From positions 1 to 51,943 of the forward strand of contig JAJCYR010000054.1 in assembly GCA_029262775.1 (NCBI GenBank): a stretch of 51,943 nucleotides of DNA, written 5' to 3'. How positions within the stretch are numbered: position 1 is the stretch's first letter; each line of letters opens with the position of its first letter. Shown here in pieces: positions 34,790 through 43,601 of the stretch. The position numbers and the translations under genes were made by a program. Below the pieces are notes generated by a model. That model was not told the origin of the DNA. It was given only the letters and a program-made list of their open reading frames with translations, and made no database searches. The DNA is from Bacteroidota bacterium. Lineage in GTDB: Bacteria; Bacteroidota; Rhodothermia; Rhodothermales; UBA10348.

Positions 34790-35926
34790 ATGCAGAATTT
34801 GTGCATGGCAATATTAATATTCACGATTGCCATTGTCCAAACGGTAGCTTCGTGTCAGGCGCAAGGCGTCAGCCACCCCCGGTCTGAGCACCTTGTACAC
34901 CACAGCGAGCAAATTCTGACGCAGGGCTTGGAGTTGTTTGAGATAGCGTCGGCCTCGCGAGACTCGGTCACAATTGGGTCTGAAAGTGGTGAGATGCCGT
35001 ATGTATTTGGACGCATCGTTACGGCAAGATTACTTTCATATGGGGTTTTGGTGTTGGATGCGTCATATGGTGAAATTCGGCTTTTTCATCTCGACGGCAA
35101 ACATGTCGCGACAGCCGGATCGATCGGTGTAGGGCCGGGTGAACTTCGGAATCCGGTCGGTATGGACGTTGACCCGGAACGAGATAGAGTATTCATTTAC
35201 GAGTCTGATGGCAGCATAGAGGAGTACGAGGTAGTGATACCTACGTCAGGCACTGACGGAAGGAACCTGCGTTTTGTGAGAACCATAAGTACTCCTGTAT
35301 CGGGCGTCTTCAGTGGTTGTTACTTGGGGGAGAGCTTTGTACTGAATTCGTCGTCAATGGGGAGTGCAGATATTCTTCACGTAGTGGATGCTCACTCTGG
35401 AAGTCTTTTGCGTAGCTTTGGTCAATTTTACGATTCTTCGAATGATTTTCTGAATCGAAGAATCTCGCGCGGAACCCTGTCCTGCTCCAGAGCATCCCAA
35501 AGTGTGTGGTTTGCAAGCCAATTCGTGCCTGAGGTATACAAGTACTCGTTGAATGGAGAGGTGATGGGAGCTTTTCGTTTTGGGGAAGGTATTTCACAGG
35601 CCGTATCCGTTGGCAAAGAGGGGCAGCTTACATACAGGACGCCAAATGAATCGAATAATATAACATCGTTGGTGTTCACGGGTAGAGGTCAGCAGGTCCT
35701 CGTTCAATCAGACGTATATTCAGTTGATAAAAGACAACAGAACGAATTGGGATTTGAGCATGTCAGATCCTCAACAGTGTTGATTGGTTTGAATAGTGAT
35801 GCCAAGGCTGTGTCAGGACTACTGGGTAAGATACTAGATATGAGTACCGAGCATGTTCTTCTGCTGAATTCCAGGCCTTACCCACGACTGGTGTTGATTT
35901 CGTATGATTTATCAGCACAAGAATGA
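34790..35926 (+). CDS. 6-bladed beta-propeller lipoprotein
   Basis: The 378-residue product starts with MQNLCMAILIFTIAIVQTVASC, a lipoprotein signal with lipobox VASC. The body has repeated strands with NHL-like wording (VLVLDASYGEIRLFHLDGK, GVGPGELRNPVGMDVDPERDRVFIYES, GSIEEYEV), as in the 6-bladed beta-propeller lipoproteins of Bacteroidota. ATG 34790 has AGGG at 34780-34783; upstream ATG 34766 is an alternative. Codon use is AT-richer than in neighbours, pointing to transfer. It overlaps the next small gene by ATGA. Ligand and role are unknown. Confidence 0.75.
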   Translation: MQNLCMAILIFTIAIVQTVASCQAQGVSHPRSEHLVHHSEQILTQGLELFEIASASRDSVTIGSESGEMPYVFGRIVTARLLSYGVLVLDASYGEIRLFHLDGKHVATAGSIGVGPGELRNPVGMDVDPERDRVFIYESDGSIEEYEVVIPTSGTDGRNLRFVRTISTPVSGVFSGCYLGESFVLNSSSMGSADILHVVDAHSGSLLRSFGQFYDSSNDFLNRRISRGTLSCSRASQSVWFASQFVPEVYKYSLNGEVMGAFRFGEGISQAVSVGKEGQLTYRTPNESNNITSLVFTGRGQQVLVQSDVYSVDKRQQNELGFEHVRSSTVLIGLNSDAKAVSGLLGKILDMSTEHVLLLNSRPYPRLVLISYDLSAQE

Positions 35927-36135
35927 TGAAGAATGATGAGATGAAACGCTTGGCAGGTATATTTGGTGGCATAGTACTGTTTTCAGTCTCGATTTATCCT
36001 GGCCGTTCATATGTCCTCAGTACGCAAGCCCAGTTGCAAGCAGACACGTCCACATTGGAACGGGATGATTTAATCGAGGCGCTGTCAGATACGTTTGGAC
36101 TGACTTTCCAGGACCGGCCGCCACTCCTCAATTAA
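35923..36135 (+). CDS. Small hypothetical protein, probably frameshifted
   Basis: The 70-residue product begins in ATGA overlap with the propeller gene, so it is translationally coupled to it. It has a signal-like hydrophobic segment (LAGIFGGIVLFSVSI) and ends LTFQDRPPLLN. Immediately afterwards another frame stays open from 36132 to a TAG at 36273-36275, reading IVSLQEIELVNGSLGLVSER, then ILIRKLGLIETSDW, and looks protein-like. The intact gene may therefore have encoded about 115 residues, with a one-base change between about 36100 and 36132. No homologue is recognised. Confidence 0.5.
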   Translation: MMKNDEMKRLAGIFGGIVLFSVSIYPGRSYVLSTQAQLQADTSTLERDDLIEALSDTFGLTFQDRPPLLN

Positions 36136-36322
36136 TCGTTTCTCTGCAGGAAATCGAATTGGTAAATGGGTCATTGGGACTGGTTTCGGAAAGGATTCTG
36201 ATCAGAAAACTGGGATTGATTGAGACCTCGGACTGGGTTGATAGCGGTGCGCCGTTGCCAACGCTACAGTTGTAGCTACGTATTTCTCGGCTATACGGTA
36301 ATATTCGACTCCGGCACAACCA

Positions 36323-36367
36323 ATGGCCCACCGCGACATCGAACTGCTCATCGCGTCGGGGATTTGA
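36323..36367 (+). repeat. 45-bp direct repeat, right copy (ald end duplicate)
   Basis: This is an exact copy of 34334-34378. It is not attached to any upstream ald sequence, so it is a displaced gene end. It stops 3 nt before the stop codon of the convergent DUF3857 gene. Confidence 0.98.
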
Positions 36368-36370
36368 ACG

Positions 36371-38314
36371 TCATTTTGCCTGAAGCAGCACGACCGACCG
36401 ATCGGCAGCCGATACCTGGAGAGCAAAGTCCCTGAATGCTCCATATTGTTCCGGTGGAAGGGTGGTCTGGGAGATGCGGAGCTGACGTCGATACTCGAGC
36501 ACACCGTCCCCGAGCGGGACCACTTCGGCTGAGAACTCTCCGAAGTCTGTCTGTAGGCTTACCGGATCGGGCATGGATGCCACGTCATATCCGTCCGGGA
36601 GTTCGAACCGGATGGAATCGGTGTTCACGAATGCATATCCGAAATATCGAACGGGATGCGAGCGGGACGCGACGACGGGTGGCACCGTCTCCCACCGATC
36701 TGTCATATGTATCGGCAGGAGGAGCCGGGAGCCGGTTCGGGCGGCGTACCGCGGCAGATTGAGGGCAAGAGATACTTCTGCCTCGGCAACCCCGGGCTTG
36801 ACGTCGGACAGGTCTGCGCGTACAATGTCGATATTCGGAGCATTGACCTGGGAATGAATCCACTCTTCCTGTTCGGCCTGCGGGCGGTTTGCAACCGCAT
36901 CCCTGACGTGGTCGAGTCGGTTTCCCGTGTACCGGGTCGTCATCTCTACCGACCCGCGACCGCTTGCCGTGACCTGAATGCTCGCCCGTACGATCCTTTC
37001 ATTGTCACTCGACCGGCTCCGGGGTGTGCGGACGAGTTCACCACCATCGGGTTTTACGAGCAGCCCATACCGATCCTCGGTGAAGGTGCCGAGGCGTCCG
37101 AAGGGCAGCGTCTGGCTGGTGCTCTCCAGCCAGAGGGTGTCCGTCTCCTGGGGAACGGCCAGGACGACATGGGTGAATTGGTTGCTTGGAAAATCGGGAA
37201 GGATGTCGGCGGCGCCGCGTCCCCCGCGGACCAGTACGGGATAGGAGTCGATACCAACTTCCTGCAGAAGGGCAAAGAGGTAATTGGTCAGTGCTTTGCA
37301 GTCCCCGTATCCATTGGTGTGTACGTAGTAGGCATCGTAGGGCTGCCAGCCACCGAGTCCAAGCTGAATGCTCACATAACGCGTGTTTTTCTGGAGGTAA
37401 TCGTAGATCCGTCGGGCCTTCTCCATGTCGTCGGTGAGGCCGTCCGTGAGCTCATGTACATCGTGGAGCGCGTCCGGCGGCAATATGTCGCGACCCGTTC
37501 CCAGGCTGGCATACCAGGCCCCGAAGTCTGCCCAGGAAGCCATGCTGCCCGTCGCTCCGTCGATCTCGAACAGGGTGGGTGCCGTGTGCACAGCGACGGT
37601 CTGGTTTACCCACCGCGGTCCATACGGCTCTGCGCCCGATACGGACAGCGATTCCACCTGCCAACGATGGGTAATCCGCCCACCCTTGAGCAGCGAATCA
37701 TGCATAATCTCCAAGCCGGTAGTTCGGAAACGTACCTGCATTTCGTCAGGAACACTGACGTCAAATTGACCAAATTCGACCGGCAGGTTGTGCTCAAGGG
37801 GGTACCACGTCGGCCAACTGATGAGCCCGTTGTGCTCGATCTCGTATTCGAATTCGACGGAATACGGATAGCTGTCGTGGTACATCCGGCCGACGCGGAT
37901 CCGGTTCGCATCGTAGAGAGAAAACCCGGAGATGGCGCTGTAGTCTTCCTGTTCATTTTTCTTCAGCCGACGGACCGTATTGCCGTTCGCATCCCGGATC
38001 GTGCCGCTGAACTTTTTGAGCCGGCGCAGCTCATCGTCGTAGTTTACCACGAGGACGCCGGCATCCCTGCCGTCAGCGTTCAGGACAGTTACCACGCGGC
38101 GGACTGTTGTGGTAGCGGCATCTGGGGCGTCCACTTCAAAATGACGCTGATCGAGCCGAACGACGGCATCTACGCCGGTCGCCAGGACGGCGTTCATCGA
38201 CGTCGTGGCGAATGTTTCATCCAGCCCCTGAGGAAGGACCTGTGCTGAGGATGAAATCGGATGACAGAAGAGGAACAGCGCGGTCAGCAGACCGCCCAGC
38301 AGGGTATATCGCAT
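36371..38314 (-). CDS. Exported DUF3857/transglutaminase-like protein, catalytic triad mostly intact
   Basis: The 647-residue protein has a signal peptide (about 5-24, SSA-Q), an N-terminal DUF3857 beta-sandwich (about 45-220) and a transglutaminase-like domain (about 270-400). The catalytic Cys is in NGYGDCKALTNYL and the His in NQFTHVVLAV; the third position reads WLEST, Glu where WLDAT with Asp is usual. The C-terminal third is beta-rich. Such proteins are periplasmic in Bacteroidota, of unknown substrate. It lies 12 nt after the second DUF3857 gene, so both are in one operon. Confidence 0.85.
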   Translation of the reverse strand: MRYTLLGGLLTALFLFCHPISSSAQVLPQGLDETFATTSMNAVLATGVDAVVRLDQRHFEVDAPDAATTTVRRVVTVLNADGRDAGVLVVNYDDELRRLKKFSGTIRDANGNTVRRLKKNEQEDYSAISGFSLYDANRIRVGRMYHDSYPYSVEFEYEIEHNGLISWPTWYPLEHNLPVEFGQFDVSVPDEMQVRFRTTGLEIMHDSLLKGGRITHRWQVESLSVSGAEPYGPRWVNQTVAVHTAPTLFEIDGATGSMASWADFGAWYASLGTGRDILPPDALHDVHELTDGLTDDMEKARRIYDYLQKNTRYVSIQLGLGGWQPYDAYYVHTNGYGDCKALTNYLFALLQEVGIDSYPVLVRGGRGAADILPDFPSNQFTHVVLAVPQETDTLWLESTSQTLPFGRLGTFTEDRYGLLVKPDGGELVRTPRSRSSDNERIVRASIQVTASGRGSVEMTTRYTGNRLDHVRDAVANRPQAEQEEWIHSQVNAPNIDIVRADLSDVKPGVAEAEVSLALNLPRYAARTGSRLLLPIHMTDRWETVPPVVASRSHPVRYFGYAFVNTDSIRFELPDGYDVASMPDPVSLQTDFGEFSAEVVPLGDGVLEYRRQLRISQTTLPPEQYGAFRDFALQVSAADRSVVLLQAK

Positions 38315-38326
38315 TGGCCTGGAATC

Positions 38327-40330
38327 TCAGTCGGGTGTCCGAATGACTATGATCTGTTCATTTTGAGCCGCGACGACCGTATCGAAGAACGTCCGCAATT
38401 CGCTGTAGACATGCGGCTCGAAGTAGGTGTTATTGAGAGCGAAAACCGACTTGACTATCAGTGCATCGTCCTCGACCTGCACTTCACGCCGAAAAAAGCC
38501 ACCGTCGCGTGGCAGCCGGGTGAGGACAGTGCCAGGCAGCTCATCTTTATCTACGGCCCATTCATCAGGCAGCTGCAAACGGAAGGTGTAGGAGGTCGAG
38601 ATCGGGAATGACGTATCGACAGGGAAGGTGCGTTCCTGGGGCTTCAGTGGGTTCTCGTCGAAGCGCTCTATCAGCACAGGCGTGAAGAACATGAAGTCAC
38701 CGGTGGATTGTGCGAACGTTGGGGCAGAGAAATCGGCTGTTACATGCAAGTCGTTCGCTACTGAATCCAGATTGGCTACGTAGGAGGAGTCAATAGTGGC
38801 GTCAACGAGATCCTCGAGCATGCTGTTGATGATGAATGATCCGGCAGACCCGGCATCGACCAGCTCGCGCCGATTTCCGACGGCGGCATAACCCCGGCTT
38901 GAAGACCGGAGTGTGGCCGTCAGGGAGCCATCCACGTTGAGTGCGCCATCGATCCGGATGGTGTGGTCGTATCGTTCCTTCAGTTCGATCGGAATCCACG
39001 ATGGCTTCGACGCCTTCACGAGCCATCCTCGTCGGTTCAGAGCGTCCGTGGGCAACAAATTCAATGGCCGCATGGGGTTCGTTGCATCCATCAATATCCG
39101 GTCGCGGGGAAACTCGACTGCGACGAGGGTCGAATTGAACTGCGACAGGAGCGGATACTCCTCTATAGGCTGCCCATGGCTGCGCGTGCTGATCAGCACC
39201 GGGTGGGCATCGAGGCCGGCTTCGCGCAACATGGCCGTCAGGAGGAGGTTGATTTCTGGTCGGCTGCCACTTCCGGTCTTGAGTACGCTCGAGATGTTCT
39301 GATCTACAAGGACTCCGTCCGACTGGTCCCAGGTGATTGACTTGGATACAAAGTCATAAATCTGTTCCATTTTTTCCCTCGGAGTTGTAGCCGCCATTGT
39401 CACGGTTTCGACCTGCGACTTCACATCCCGCGATCCGGCGAGCTGCCCACCGAATTGCGGGAGCGTCATGAGTTCTCCGGCAAGCTCATTCCAGGACGTC
39501 AGGTACTCGGTCCAACCCACGTTGGAAATGTATCCCGAGAGCTGGAAGTCGAGCGCTGCCCGGTAGTCGTTTGGCGTAGTCATATAGGCTTCTTCGCGGA
39601 GCGCGGGTAGGTCGCTCATGGCCCATCGCAGATTCTTGATCTCGCGGCTGGTGATCTCCTCCAGAGATTCCACGGCAAAGGGATGCGTCCCGACAATTTT
39701 CCGGGTGTATGCGTAAACAAGTGGTATTTCGGCCTTGAACTCGCTCCACAGAACGGGCTCGCTTCGTTGGAATTGCCAACTGGGCATGTACTGCGGTCCC
39801 TCCGAGACTACCCGGTAGGAATACTCCAGTACAGCCCCTGGTTCGAGCGCAGGAAGCGTGAACCGGATTCGCTCGAAGGAACCATCGATGTTCTCCGTAA
39901 AAACAGCCTCCTTGTCCATTTTGTGGCGCGTAACGTCACCCTTGTCGTTGATGGTAAACGTTTGTCCCTTGACATTTCTCACGGTCTGCGTTCCACCTTT
40001 TGCGTAATACGTGACCGAAACCGTTCCCCAATCGTAGCCCGCATCGGACAGGATTTTAATACGGGTGTGCCGATCGTAGACGACGAAGAGGTTGTTGCTG
40101 AAGGAGACCTCCCCGACGTCGGACAGAATGACGGCAGCTGCCGTGGTGTCGGCAGCGTAGCTCGTCATGAGAAGCTGGGAACTGGGAATTTTGCCCCACT
40201 TCGCCTCTGTGTCGGGTCCCGGAAGGTCCTGTGCAAAGGCACCGGGAATCATGACCGCAAGAAAGATGAAGATGCGGGTTGCTTTGGCGGCGCGTGGTGC
40301 CGAGGATGGGGTCGTGCTTGGGTGCGTCAT
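38327..40330 (-). CDS. Exported DUF3857/transglutaminase-like protein lacking Cys and His
   Basis: The 667-residue product has a signal peptide (about 18-33, AFA-Q), DUF3857 and a transglutaminase-like fold. The expected GDCKD segment is replaced by GSGSRPEINLLLTAMLREAG, so there is no Cys. The expected FNHVIVAV reads FNSTLVAVEF, so there is no His. The Asp of LMDATNP remains. It is therefore probably not an active transglutaminase, a state that also occurs in related family members. ATG 40330 is preferred because it places the signal peptide near the start. It heads the two-gene operon. Confidence 0.85.
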   Translation of the reverse strand: MTHPSTTPSSAPRAAKATRIFIFLAVMIPGAFAQDLPGPDTEAKWGKIPSSQLLMTSYAADTTAAAVILSDVGEVSFSNNLFVVYDRHTRIKILSDAGYDWGTVSVTYYAKGGTQTVRNVKGQTFTINDKGDVTRHKMDKEAVFTENIDGSFERIRFTLPALEPGAVLEYSYRVVSEGPQYMPSWQFQRSEPVLWSEFKAEIPLVYAYTRKIVGTHPFAVESLEEITSREIKNLRWAMSDLPALREEAYMTTPNDYRAALDFQLSGYISNVGWTEYLTSWNELAGELMTLPQFGGQLAGSRDVKSQVETVTMAATTPREKMEQIYDFVSKSITWDQSDGVLVDQNISSVLKTGSGSRPEINLLLTAMLREAGLDAHPVLISTRSHGQPIEEYPLLSQFNSTLVAVEFPRDRILMDATNPMRPLNLLPTDALNRRGWLVKASKPSWIPIELKERYDHTIRIDGALNVDGSLTATLRSSSRGYAAVGNRRELVDAGSAGSFIINSMLEDLVDATIDSSYVANLDSVANDLHVTADFSAPTFAQSTGDFMFFTPVLIERFDENPLKPQERTFPVDTSFPISTSYTFRLQLPDEWAVDKDELPGTVLTRLPRDGGFFRREVQVEDDALIVKSVFALNNTYFEPHVYSELRTFFDTVVAAQNEQIIVIRTPD

Positions 40331-40537
40331 GCCGGAATACGTTGGGTTCGTCTGCGGAAAGGACGCGTGTGTCCGACATGATTCCACACCCCCAGCACAT
40401 GTCCGACGCGACAACGCGGCGATACCATGAGCGACGTTCTTCGAAACGATGCGAAAGGATAGTCGGACTGAGGGGATGCGTCCGCGTGAAATATAGGGAG
40501 CTCGGGGGAAAGTATCCCGGGTGGTGCCAACAGCCTT

Positions 40538-41644
40538 CTATTGTAAACCTGGCCGTAGTACCCCAAATTCTTCCCAGGCATCGTACATGATGCGCTTTTC
40601 GCCGTCTTCGCGGCGTGCGCTCACGCTGCCGAATGTACGGAGCACCTCGTCCGGCGCGCCGCGCGTCAGCGGATACAGAAACAGCCAGTTCACCACGCGC
40701 ACGTCCTGGCCGGCGAGCATGCTCGTCAGACGTGGTAGGAAATCGAGCTGCTCCTGCTCACCCGTATCCCACGCGGTCGCAAATCCGCCGCCATCGGCTG
40801 GCCAGCCGGTCTCGGTCACGACAAGGGGTTTGTTGCCGAAAAGCGCAGTGAGCGGGGCCAGGTAATTGGACGGCACGTCGGAGGGCCGCTGTGTGCCCAG
40901 GTACGGGTAAATGGTCAGCCCGACGACATCTATGGTCGATGCATCGTGCAGCGACCAGGCATCAAATACCGGCGTCGTCCATCCAGAAAACGCGCCCGTA
41001 CCCATCATGTGCTCTGCATTGAATACGGTTCCCACGAGCGTTTCGGGGCTCTGGAGCTTGATTTCCTGCCGGATGGTGCGGTAAGCCGCTGTCCAGCGCA
41101 TATAGTCTTCCGGGTTCTGTTCAGCGTAAAAATCGGTCTCATTGCCGAGAAAAAGGAACTCCACCTGATTGTCGCGGGCGAACGTTGCAGCCATGTCGGC
41201 GAACAGTGCAATTGCCTCGGCGTTCGTCCAGTCATTGGCCGCGTTTCCGGGCACGGCCAGGCGCACCTCGTCTCCCGTCTGCCAGCCAAAGACGATCGAG
41301 AGCACCACGTCGCGCAGATCGTCCTGCGCGGTCACAACACGGGCCACTTCCGGCACCTGGCCTGCATCTGTGCCGCCCGCTGCATCGTCCCGCCAGAGCA
41401 TGTTTGCCTGGACGCTCGCTCGCCCAAGCGCCTGCACCTCATCGAAAAACGCCTCAATCTGACTGAAATCGGACGGAAAACCACGCGGAGATAGCGAAAA
41501 GCCCCGGTCCGACGTCAAAAAAGTGGTCGAGGTGCCGGGCGTTTCGGCGTCCGAGCCTGAGTTCGGGCTGGAACTGTCGCATCCTGCTACGAGGAGCAGA
41601 AGGATGCCCAGCATGGATATGTTGCGTAGCGGAATGGTCATCAT
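40538..41644 (-). CDS. Glycosidase-like TIM-barrel lipoprotein (clan GH-A type)
   Basis: The 368-residue product starts with a lipoprotein signal (LLLLVAGC, Cys 22) and a Ser/Gly-rich linker. The rest fits a clan A glycoside hydrolase barrel: FLGNETDFY supplies an Asn-Glu pair (acid/base) after strand 4 and VTETGWPADGG supplies the second Glu (nucleophile) near strand 7. This resembles GH53 or GH17-like arrangements, but I cannot assign the family. Two start codons at 41644 and 41641 are possible; upstream in-frame codons run into the divergent yceH gene. Substrate unknown. Confidence 0.72.
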   Translation of the reverse strand: MMTIPLRNISMLGILLLLVAGCDSSSPNSGSDAETPGTSTTFLTSDRGFSLSPRGFPSDFSQIEAFFDEVQALGRASVQANMLWRDDAAGGTDAGQVPEVARVVTAQDDLRDVVLSIVFGWQTGDEVRLAVPGNAANDWTNAEAIALFADMAATFARDNQVEFLFLGNETDFYAEQNPEDYMRWTAAYRTIRQEIKLQSPETLVGTVFNAEHMMGTGAFSGWTTPVFDAWSLHDASTIDVVGLTIYPYLGTQRPSDVPSNYLAPLTALFGNKPLVVTETGWPADGGGFATAWDTGEQEQLDFLPRLTSMLAGQDVRVVNWLFLYPLTRGAPDEVLRTFGSVSARREDGEKRIMYDAWEEFGVLRPGLQ

Positions 41645-41750
41645 TCCCGTAAGGTGTCGCACAGAAAACTTGCAGTCAAGGCCAATCGGAGCGACTTGCT
41701 CTGCCGAAAGGAGTCTGTATCTTTCATGCAGGCACTTACGCACATGAACC

Positions 41751-42395
41751 ATGATCGAACCTCTTTCCCCCGAAGCCATCCGTGTTGTCGGCGTACTCAT
41801 CGAGAAAGAGCTCTCGACGCCCGACTACTATCCCATGACGCTCAACAGCCTGACCAATGGCTGTAACCAGAAATCAAACCGCGATCCGGTCGTGGCCTAC
41901 CAGGAATCTGAGGTCCGGTACGGCATCGAAGAGCTCGAAAAACGCCGGCTGATCGGGCACGTATCGGAGGCAGGCGCCAGGACTGAAAAATTTCGGCACG
42001 CAGTCGCCGAAAACATGGGGCTCACCATGGAGGAGCGCGCCGTGCTCGCCGTGCTGCTATTGCGCGGCCCGCAGACGATTGGCGAAATCAAGTCACGAAC
42101 CGGCCGTACGGCAGATTTTAGTTCGCTGGATGCGACGGCCGATGTCCTCCGCGCCCTTCGCGACCGGGAGGAGCCGCTCGTGGTCCAGCTGCCCCTCCAG
42201 CCCGGTAAGAAGGAAGCCCGGATCATGCACCTGCTGGCGGGCGAAATAGACCTTGAGGCGCTCGAAGCGGAAGCCGCTGCGCAGACGCATCACGCCGCCT
42301 CAGGCAGCTCCCTGTCCGAAGAAATCGACGATCTGAAATCCCGGCTCACGGCGCTTGAGGAGGCCTTCGACACGTTTCGCGCCCAGTTCGAGTAG
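41751..42395 (+). CDS. yceH: DUF480 / YceH-family protein
   Basis: The 214-residue cytoplasmic protein matches DUF480 over its length: LSPEAIRVVGVLIEKELSTPDYYPMTLNSLTNGCNQKSNRDPV is the diagnostic N-terminal winged-helix region, and LLRGPQTIGEIKSRTGR marks the second winged helix. The C-terminus is a short coiled coil (EIDDLKSRLTALEEAFDTFRAQ). Function is poorly known. It is divergent from the glycosidase-like lipoprotein with about 106 nt between starts. Confidence 0.93.
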   Translation: MIEPLSPEAIRVVGVLIEKELSTPDYYPMTLNSLTNGCNQKSNRDPVVAYQESEVRYGIEELEKRRLIGHVSEAGARTEKFRHAVAENMGLTMEERAVLAVLLLRGPQTIGEIKSRTGRTADFSSLDATADVLRALRDREEPLVVQLPLQPGKKEARIMHLLAGEIDLEALEAEAAAQTHHAASGSSLSEEIDDLKSRLTALEEAFDTFRAQFE

Positions 42396-42426
42396 GACTG
42401 GCTTGAGTCAGGCTGTCAGGCTGCGG

Positions 42427-43437
42427 TCAATGTCCCACCAACAGGCGCCCGGTTACAAGACGGCTGCCGTCGCGTACGGTGAGGAAGTAGAGGCCGCCGC
42501 CGAGAGCCTGGGCATCGATTGCCGCTTCGCCGCCGGTCATGGATACTGCGCGCAGGCGGCGGCCGAGCACATCATACAGATCCATCTGCCGGGGTCCCGG
42601 GCTGCCTCCCACCAGAACGACCCTGCAATGGGCTCGGCATGGATTCGGGTACACGCTGAGCTGTGTAGCCGTGCGCGGCAACTCAGGCGCGTCCTCCGTG
42701 TCGACGCTCACAAACGAGAGCCAGACGAATTCGCGCTCGAAGAAGCCGAACCGCGGATCGTTGGCATACGTGGCAACGGCCTCGTCGACAGGTGTGCCCC
42801 GGATCTGCCATGTTTCGGTGCGCCCATCCGAGCGCTCGCGGCTTGAGAGTACTTCTACGTTCAGGGAGTCGAAGACCGTCGCCAGCTGGTCATCCGTAAC
42901 GCCGCTGAGTACCTGTACCGATACATGCCCGCCAACGAACGCATCGGCCGAAATCGTCGTGGTGTCCGCCATCTGAGTCCCCGGGTAGAACCCGATCACG
43001 TCGTGCTGGCCGCTCGTTTCAGGGATGCCGAGCGCCACTGTATCGAGCGTCCATGTCCACTCGCGCCACGATCCCGGGCGGAAGTCGATGAATACTTCGT
43101 CCGCCGTGCAGGGCTGGCCCTGGAGGTCGAGAATAGTCGCTCCGCCTGTTTCAAGACGAAACCCTGCCTGACACGAACTACTGCCCATAAGACTGAAAAA
43201 CTCCCCCGAGTCGTTGTCTATCCGAACCGTTACGGAAATCATTTCGCCCTCGGCATAGGCCGCCTTGTCGGTCGATACAGCCAATGAGCCCTGCGCCGAG
43301 GCCGCTCCGGTGGCGGCCAGAAGCAGGCTGCCCAGCACGAGTCCGGCGATCGTCACGCGGGCGACGGCGGTCCGGCCAGCGCCACGAAGGCGCTGCTGAA
43401 CGGCTTTATTTCGGGTCGATACGGCGGTGTAGGCCAT
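42427..43437 (-). CDS. Secreted protein with T9SS C-terminal sorting domain
   Basis: The 336-residue protein has a signal peptide (about 28-49), an Ig-like N-terminal domain of the intracellular proteinase inhibitor BsuPI type (AVSTDKAAYAEGEMISVTVRIDN, with two cysteines), and a C-terminal type A sorting signal: LSVYPNPCRAHCRVVLV, then MDLYDVLGRRLRAV, ending GLYFLTVRDG. This marks export by the type IX secretion system, so the organism probably has T9SS. ATG 43437 is chosen because upstream codons lack support. The gene is convergent with yceH and divergent from hutU. Confidence 0.82.
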   Translation of the reverse strand: MAYTAVSTRNKAVQQRLRGAGRTAVARVTIAGLVLGSLLLAATGAASAQGSLAVSTDKAAYAEGEMISVTVRIDNDSGEFFSLMGSSSCQAGFRLETGGATILDLQGQPCTADEVFIDFRPGSWREWTWTLDTVALGIPETSGQHDVIGFYPGTQMADTTTISADAFVGGHVSVQVLSGVTDDQLATVFDSLNVEVLSSRERSDGRTETWQIRGTPVDEAVATYANDPRFGFFEREFVWLSFVSVDTEDAPELPRTATQLSVYPNPCRAHCRVVLVGGSPGPRQMDLYDVLGRRLRAVSMTGGEAAIDAQALGGGLYFLTVRDGSRLVTGRLLVGH

Positions 43438-43601
43438 GATTACGCGCGGGTGTCGAGGCAAAACGTAGTCGCAAAGCACTCGAATGTCAAGGCAAAACGC
43501 CGCTCGGGCCAATCCGGCACCGGGAGTGCGGTTTCGATGCCAGACGTTTGCGATATTCAGAGAAGCCACTTCCGGTGAACTCCTGAACAGCCCTCAAGAC
43601 C

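Larger units (their letters stand above)
34379..36367. mobile_element. Putative 1,989-bp insertion unit at the 3' end of ald
   Basis: The segment lies between two perfect 45-bp copies of the ald 3' end and includes the right copy. It is visibly AT-richer than its surroundings: the 60-base row at 34441 has 18 G/C, against 45 in the row at 33781 inside ald. It carries a beta-propeller lipoprotein gene and a small overlapping gene, but no transposase or integrase. Deleting one unit restores ald with its stop 3 nt from the convergent DUF3857 stop at 36371-36373, matching the tight spacing elsewhere. Site-specific or homologous integration of a small circle would leave this structure; the mechanism is inferred. 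Confidence 0.55.

Noticed and set aside
34379-36367. The ald insertion as a classic IS element
   Set aside because: There is no transposase and no terminal inverted repeat, and the 45-bp coding duplication is far longer than a usual target-site duplication.
36128-36504. Minus-strand frames spanning the right ald repeat
   Set aside because: They read through the displaced repeat and into the DUF3857 gene end in the wrong frame, without motifs.
36656-38248. 530-residue plus-strand frame
   Set aside because: It is antisense to the DUF3857 gene with its signal peptide and catalytic motifs.
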